A stretch of DNA of 16,515 bases from an uncultured Collinsella sp. (GTDB lineage: Bacteria > Actinomycetota > Coriobacteriia > Coriobacteriales > Coriobacteriaceae): assembly GCA_902478885.1 (NCBI GenBank), contig CABSMS010000047.1, positions 1 to 16,515 on the forward strand. Reading direction: 5' to 3'. The notes below the pieces were generated by a model that was not told where the DNA came from, did no database searches, and worked only from the letters and a program-made list of their open reading frames with translations. Both the position numbers and the translations under genes were made by a program. Numbering within the stretch: position 1 is the first letter of the stretch; each line of letters starts with the position of its first letter. Positions 13,950 through 16,515 of this stretch are shown here, piece by piece.

Positions 13950-15563
13950 ATGGCCATCATCAACAAGGGTATGTCCAGGCGTTCGTTCCTCGGCCTCACC
14001 GGCAGCGTCGCTGCTGTCGCAGGGCTTGGTCTCACCGGCTGCGGTGGCAGCTCTAGCGACGAGGGTTCCGCTTCCGGTTCCACCGATTCCGCCAACCGTG
14101 GCGGCGGCGTGATCACCGCTGGTTCCGCTTACGCTCCGTCCAGCTTCGATCCCGCCAGCACCGGCTCCGCTGTGGGCCTGGGTGCTAACTGGCACGTCGT
14201 CGAGGGCCTCTACGGCATCGATTACCACGACTACAGCACCTTCAACGAGCTCGCCACCGACGATCCCAAGTCTGTGGACGACACCACTTTCGAGGTCACC
14301 ATCCGCAAGGGCGCCAAGTTCTCCGATGGCACCGAGGTCACCGCTGACGATGTCGTCGCCTCCTACACCGCTTGCGCCGCTTCCGCTACCTATGCTCCGT
14401 TCTTCCAGCCTTTCGAGTCCATCGAGGCCAAGGACGCCAGCACCGTGACGGTCAAGACCAAGGTCCCCAACTTCTCCCTGCTCAAGGATCGTCTGGCCAT
14501 CGTCCGCGTTACCCCGGCCACCCAGACCGAGGAGGATCGCGCCAAGCAGCCGATCGGCTCCGGCCCCTGGATGTACGACTCTATCTCCGATACCGAGATC
14601 ACCCTGGTTCCCAACCCCGAGTACAACGGTGAGTATGCTGCCGAGGATAAGAAGATCCAGTACAGCATCTTGACCGACCCCACCGCTCGCGTTACCGCTC
14701 AGCAGGAGGGCTCCACGCTCGTTATGGAGCTCGTTACCGCTGACGCCGTCGACCAGCTCGAGAGTGCCGGCTGCAAGATCGATAACGTTCAGGGTTTCGG
14801 CACCCGCTTCATCATGTTCAACGTCGCCAAGGAGCCTTGGAACAACGTCAAGGTCCGTCAGGCTGTCATGTATGCGCTCGACACCGAGAAGATGGTCAGC
14901 AACACCTTCGCCGGCCTTGCCACCGCTGCCAGCTGCTACCTGCCCAAGAGCTTCACCAACTATCATGAGGCTTCCACGGTGTACAAGACCGACGCCAAGA
15001 AGGCTAAGAAGCTCATCGAGGAGTCTGGCATCACCCCGGGTGCCATCACCCTGCGCACCACCGACAACGAGCAGATTAAGGGCATGGCCGCCCAGGTCAA
15101 GAACGACCTCGATGCTCTCGGCTTCGATGTGACCATCCAGACCGATACCTCGCCGGCCACCTACGCTGCCATCGACGGCGGCGAGGCCTACGATATCCTC
15201 CTTGCCCCTGGCGATCCTTCCTGCTTCGGCGCCGACCCCGACCTGCTGCTCAACTGGTGGTACGGTGACAACGTCTGGATGCAGACCCGTTGCCCGTGGA
15301 AGGAGTCCGCTGAGTGGCAGAAACTCCACGGTCTCATGGACGAGGCTCTTGCCGCCGAGGGCGACGAGCAGCAGAAGAAGTGGAACGAGTGCTTCGACAT
15401 TATTGCCGACAACGCCGTTCTGTACCCCGTTGTCCACGTCAAGACCGTCTCCGCTTCCTGGGACGATCCGTCCACTGCGCCCAACGGCGAGGCCCTCGAT
15501 GGCTTCAAGGGCATCGGCACGACGAGCATGTCCTTCAGGGGCGTTGCGACCGTCAAGGCGTAA
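13950..15563 (+). CDS. oligopeptide/dipeptide-type ABC transporter substrate-binding lipoprotein (family 5)
   Basis: This extracytoplasmic solute-binding protein of the OppA/DppA (SBP family 5) class has 537 residues, a normal length. The N-terminus carries a twin-arginine motif SRRSFLG (9-15), a hydrophobic stretch and a lipobox LTGC with Cys31, so it is probably exported folded by Tat and lipid-anchored. A Gly/Ser-rich linker follows. Family features include VVEGLYGIDYHD, TFEVTIRKGAKFSDGTEVTADDVV, PIGSGPWMYD and FNVAKEPWNNVKVRQAVMYALD. ATG 13950 has AGGAG 5 bases upstream; an internal Met8 would also keep the Tat motif. Codons are strikingly biased (AAC for Asn, TTC for Phe, AAG for Lys), suggesting very high expression. 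A permease gene follows. The ligand may be peptides but could be another solute carried by this family. Confidence 0.93.
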   Translation: MAIINKGMSRRSFLGLTGSVAAVAGLGLTGCGGSSSDEGSASGSTDSANRGGGVITAGSAYAPSSFDPASTGSAVGLGANWHVVEGLYGIDYHDYSTFNELATDDPKSVDDTTFEVTIRKGAKFSDGTEVTADDVVASYTACAASATYAPFFQPFESIEAKDASTVTVKTKVPNFSLLKDRLAIVRVTPATQTEEDRAKQPIGSGPWMYDSISDTEITLVPNPEYNGEYAAEDKKIQYSILTDPTARVTAQQEGSTLVMELVTADAVDQLESAGCKIDNVQGFGTRFIMFNVAKEPWNNVKVRQAVMYALDTEKMVSNTFAGLATAASCYLPKSFTNYHEASTVYKTDAKKAKKLIEESGITPGAITLRTTDNEQIKGMAAQVKNDLDALGFDVTIQTDTSPATYAAIDGGEAYDILLAPGDPSCFGADPDLLLNWWYGDNVWMQTRCPWKESAEWQKLHGLMDEALAAEGDEQQKKWNECFDIIADNAVLYPVVHVKTVSASWDDPSTAPNGEALDGFKGIGTTSMSFRGVATVKA

Positions 15564-15578
15564 GACTCGCTTGAGTCT
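15563..15578 (+). terminator. hairpin touching the SBP stop codon
   Basis: AGACTC (15563-15568) and GAGTCT (15573-15578) form a perfect 6-bp stem with a GCTT loop. It starts at the last base of the stop codon, and no T-tract follows. More likely a 3' stabiliser than a terminator. Confidence 0.35.
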
Positions 15579-15625
15579 GTATGCAGGATGTCGGTCGTTG
15601 GGACCGTATCCTCATAGTTGAAACA

Positions 15626-15659
15626 AAGACCCGGGCGGCAACGATGTCGCTCGGGTCTT
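15626..15659 (+). terminator. strong intercistronic hairpin between SBP and permease
   Basis: A 13-bp stem runs AAGACCCGGGCGG (15626-15638) against TCGCTCGGGTCTT (15647-15659) with two G-U pairs and an 8-base loop. The stem ends in TCTT but is followed by GTAATGAG, so a U-tract is missing. This arrangement between a binding-protein gene and its permease genes is typical of a leaky terminator or an mRNA-protecting hairpin that raises SBP output over permease output. Confidence 0.65.
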
Positions 15660-15662
15660 GTA

Positions 15663-15701
15663 ATGAGTATCCGTACTCATATACCAGTTGGTCCTACCGA
15701 C
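15663..15701 (+). promoter_or_regulatory. two small hairpins before the permease RBS
   Basis: ATGAGTA (15663-15669) and TACTCAT (15674-15680) form a 7-bp stem with a TCCG tetraloop. GTTGGT (15687-15692) and ACCGAC (15696-15701) form a second 6-bp stem with one G-U pair. The second ends 8 bases before the AGGGGAG of the permease (15709-15715). They may shape processing of the polycistronic mRNA or translation of the permease. Confidence 0.35.
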
Positions 15702-15720
15702 AAAAGAAAGGGGAGAGAAC

Positions 15721-16515
15721 GTGAACAACTTGCTACGTTTGATTGGAAGGCGTCTTGTGGCGCTGCCGATCATGGCATTGGGCGTCACCGTCCTGGTGTT
15801 CTTCCTTATGTCGTTCTCCAAGACCGACCCCGCCTACACGGCGTTGGGTGACGGCGCCTCGCCCGAGGCGGTTGCCGAGTACCATGAGAAGTATGGTCTG
15901 GACGACCCCTGGCCCGTGCGCTACGTGCGCTATATGGGCGATTTGATCCATGGCGACATGGGCACCTATGGTGCTGCTCGCAACTCCGTTGCCAAGCGCA
16001 TCTCCACGGCCCTGCCCGTCACGATGCAGCTGACCTTTATCGGTCTTGCTATCGGTGCGGTCGTTTCGTTTTTGCTCGGCGTCATCGCGGCACTGTATCG
16101 CGACAAATGGCCGGACCAAGTGATCCGCGTCTTTTCCATCGCCGGCTTGGCAACCCCGTCGTTCTGGCTTGCCGTTCTGTTGATCCTGCTGTTCTCTTCC
16201 TACCTTAAGGTGCTCCCGGCATCGGGTGCTCTGCCTCACTTCACCACGAATCCGGTTGGCTATCTGGGACGTATGATCATGCCCGCTATCGCCTTGGCAT
16301 TTCCGCTGACGGGCCAGATGACTCGTATCGTGCGTACCGCCATGGTCGAGGAGCTCGACAAGGATTATGTCCGTATGGCTCGCGGCGCCGGCGTTCCCGA
16401 GAAGGTCGTCGTCGGCATCAACGTTCTTCGCAATGCGCTGATCACCCCGGTCACCACCCTCGGTCTTAAGATCGGTTACCTCATGGGCGGCGCCGTCGTC
16501 ATCGAGGTTATCTTC
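15721..16515 (+). CDS. OppB/DppB-type ABC transporter permease (3' end beyond window)
   Basis: This is the first membrane subunit of an oligopeptide/dipeptide-type importer. The 265 residues present are most of a protein usually about 305-340 long; the frame stays open at the window edge. It has a first membrane helix (about 10-31), an extracytoplasmic loop with GLDDPWPVRYVRYMGDLIHGDMG (about 59-81), helices at about 102-125, 137-160 and 185-200, and the EAA loop EELDKDYVRMARGAGVPEKV (210-229) that contacts the ATPase. The start is GTG at 15721, with AGGGGAG 5 bases upstream. It pairs with the SBP gene upstream; the second permease and ATPase genes are expected just outside the window. Codon use is less biased than in the SBP gene, fitting lower expression. 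Confidence 0.94.
   Translation, partial: MNNLLRLIGRRLVALPIMALGVTVLVFFLMSFSKTDPAYTALGDGASPEAVAEYHEKYGLDDPWPVRYVRYMGDLIHGDMGTYGAARNSVAKRISTALPVTMQLTFIGLAIGAVVSFLLGVIAALYRDKWPDQVIRVFSIAGLATPSFWLAVLLILLFSSYLKVLPASGALPHFTTNPVGYLGRMIMPAIALAFPLTGQMTRIVRTAMVEELDKDYVRMARGAGVPEKVVVGINVLRNALITPVTTLGLKIGYLMGGAVVIEVIF

Noticed and set aside
13932..15437. Open frame of 501 codons antisense to the SBP gene
   Set aside because: The translation is low-complexity Gly/Val/Leu-rich, as expected opposite a strongly C-ending codon set, and no family signature is visible.
46..16515. CRISPR arrays, tRNA or rRNA genes, insertion sequences, prophage or defence genes
   Set aside because: No repeat-spacer pattern, cloverleaf, rRNA segment, transposase or phage-type gene was seen by eye. 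Apart from the leader RNA, the gene content is core housekeeping and transport.

Overview
This looks like chromosomal DNA from a high-GC Gram-positive, most likely a gut actinobacterium of class Coriobacteriia (Collinsella or a close relative). That assignment is inferred from the strong C/G preference at third codon positions, AAGGAG-type ribosome binding sites, the mix of ATG and GTG starts, and the general appearance of the UvrA, UvrC, MurJ and Mrp proteins. It has not been checked against a database. The first 45 bases are not biological: they are an Illumina Nextera library end (tail of the P5 primer, an 8-base i5 index, and the transposon adapter). The window therefore starts at a contig edge.

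Left part (about 46-6246, all minus strand). Read in the direction of transcription, there is an LTA-synthase-like membrane sulfatase-fold enzyme, an Mrp/ApbC iron-sulfur carrier ATPase with its own likely promoter, a HI0933/YhiN-type flavoprotein that starts on the base after the mrp stop codon, a hairpin terminator, and a second FAD-dependent dehydrogenase (COG2509 type) with its own terminator-like hairpin.

Middle (about 6247-13585). A divergent intergenic region separates the LTA-synthase-like gene from uvrA (plus strand). It carries a 7-bp inverted repeat just before the LTA-synthase-like RBS and a near-consensus Gram-positive LexA box before uvrA. After the uvrA terminator comes a tight plus-strand operon of ybaK (Cys-tRNA(Pro) deacylase type), murJ (lipid II flippase) and uvrC. 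The two nucleotide-excision-repair genes uvrA and uvrC are thus close together but in separate transcription units. The UvrC Fe-S cysteine region and the first UvrA zinc module both differ from the textbook ligand pattern.

Right part (13586-16515, plus strand). A 364-bp intergenic region contains an extended -10 promoter and a highly structured leader. The leader is a three-way junction of perfect or near-perfect helices (28 bp within 81 nt), followed by two mutually exclusive pairings that look like an antiterminator/terminator switch. Downstream is a Tat-type lipoprotein of the oligopeptide/dipeptide-binding family (family 5 SBP) with very strongly biased codons. A hairpin-rich 157-bp gap follows, then the first 265 codons of an OppB/DppB permease cut by the window end. 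The leader RNA is the best candidate for something undescribed. Everything else is fairly ordinary housekeeping and transport content.
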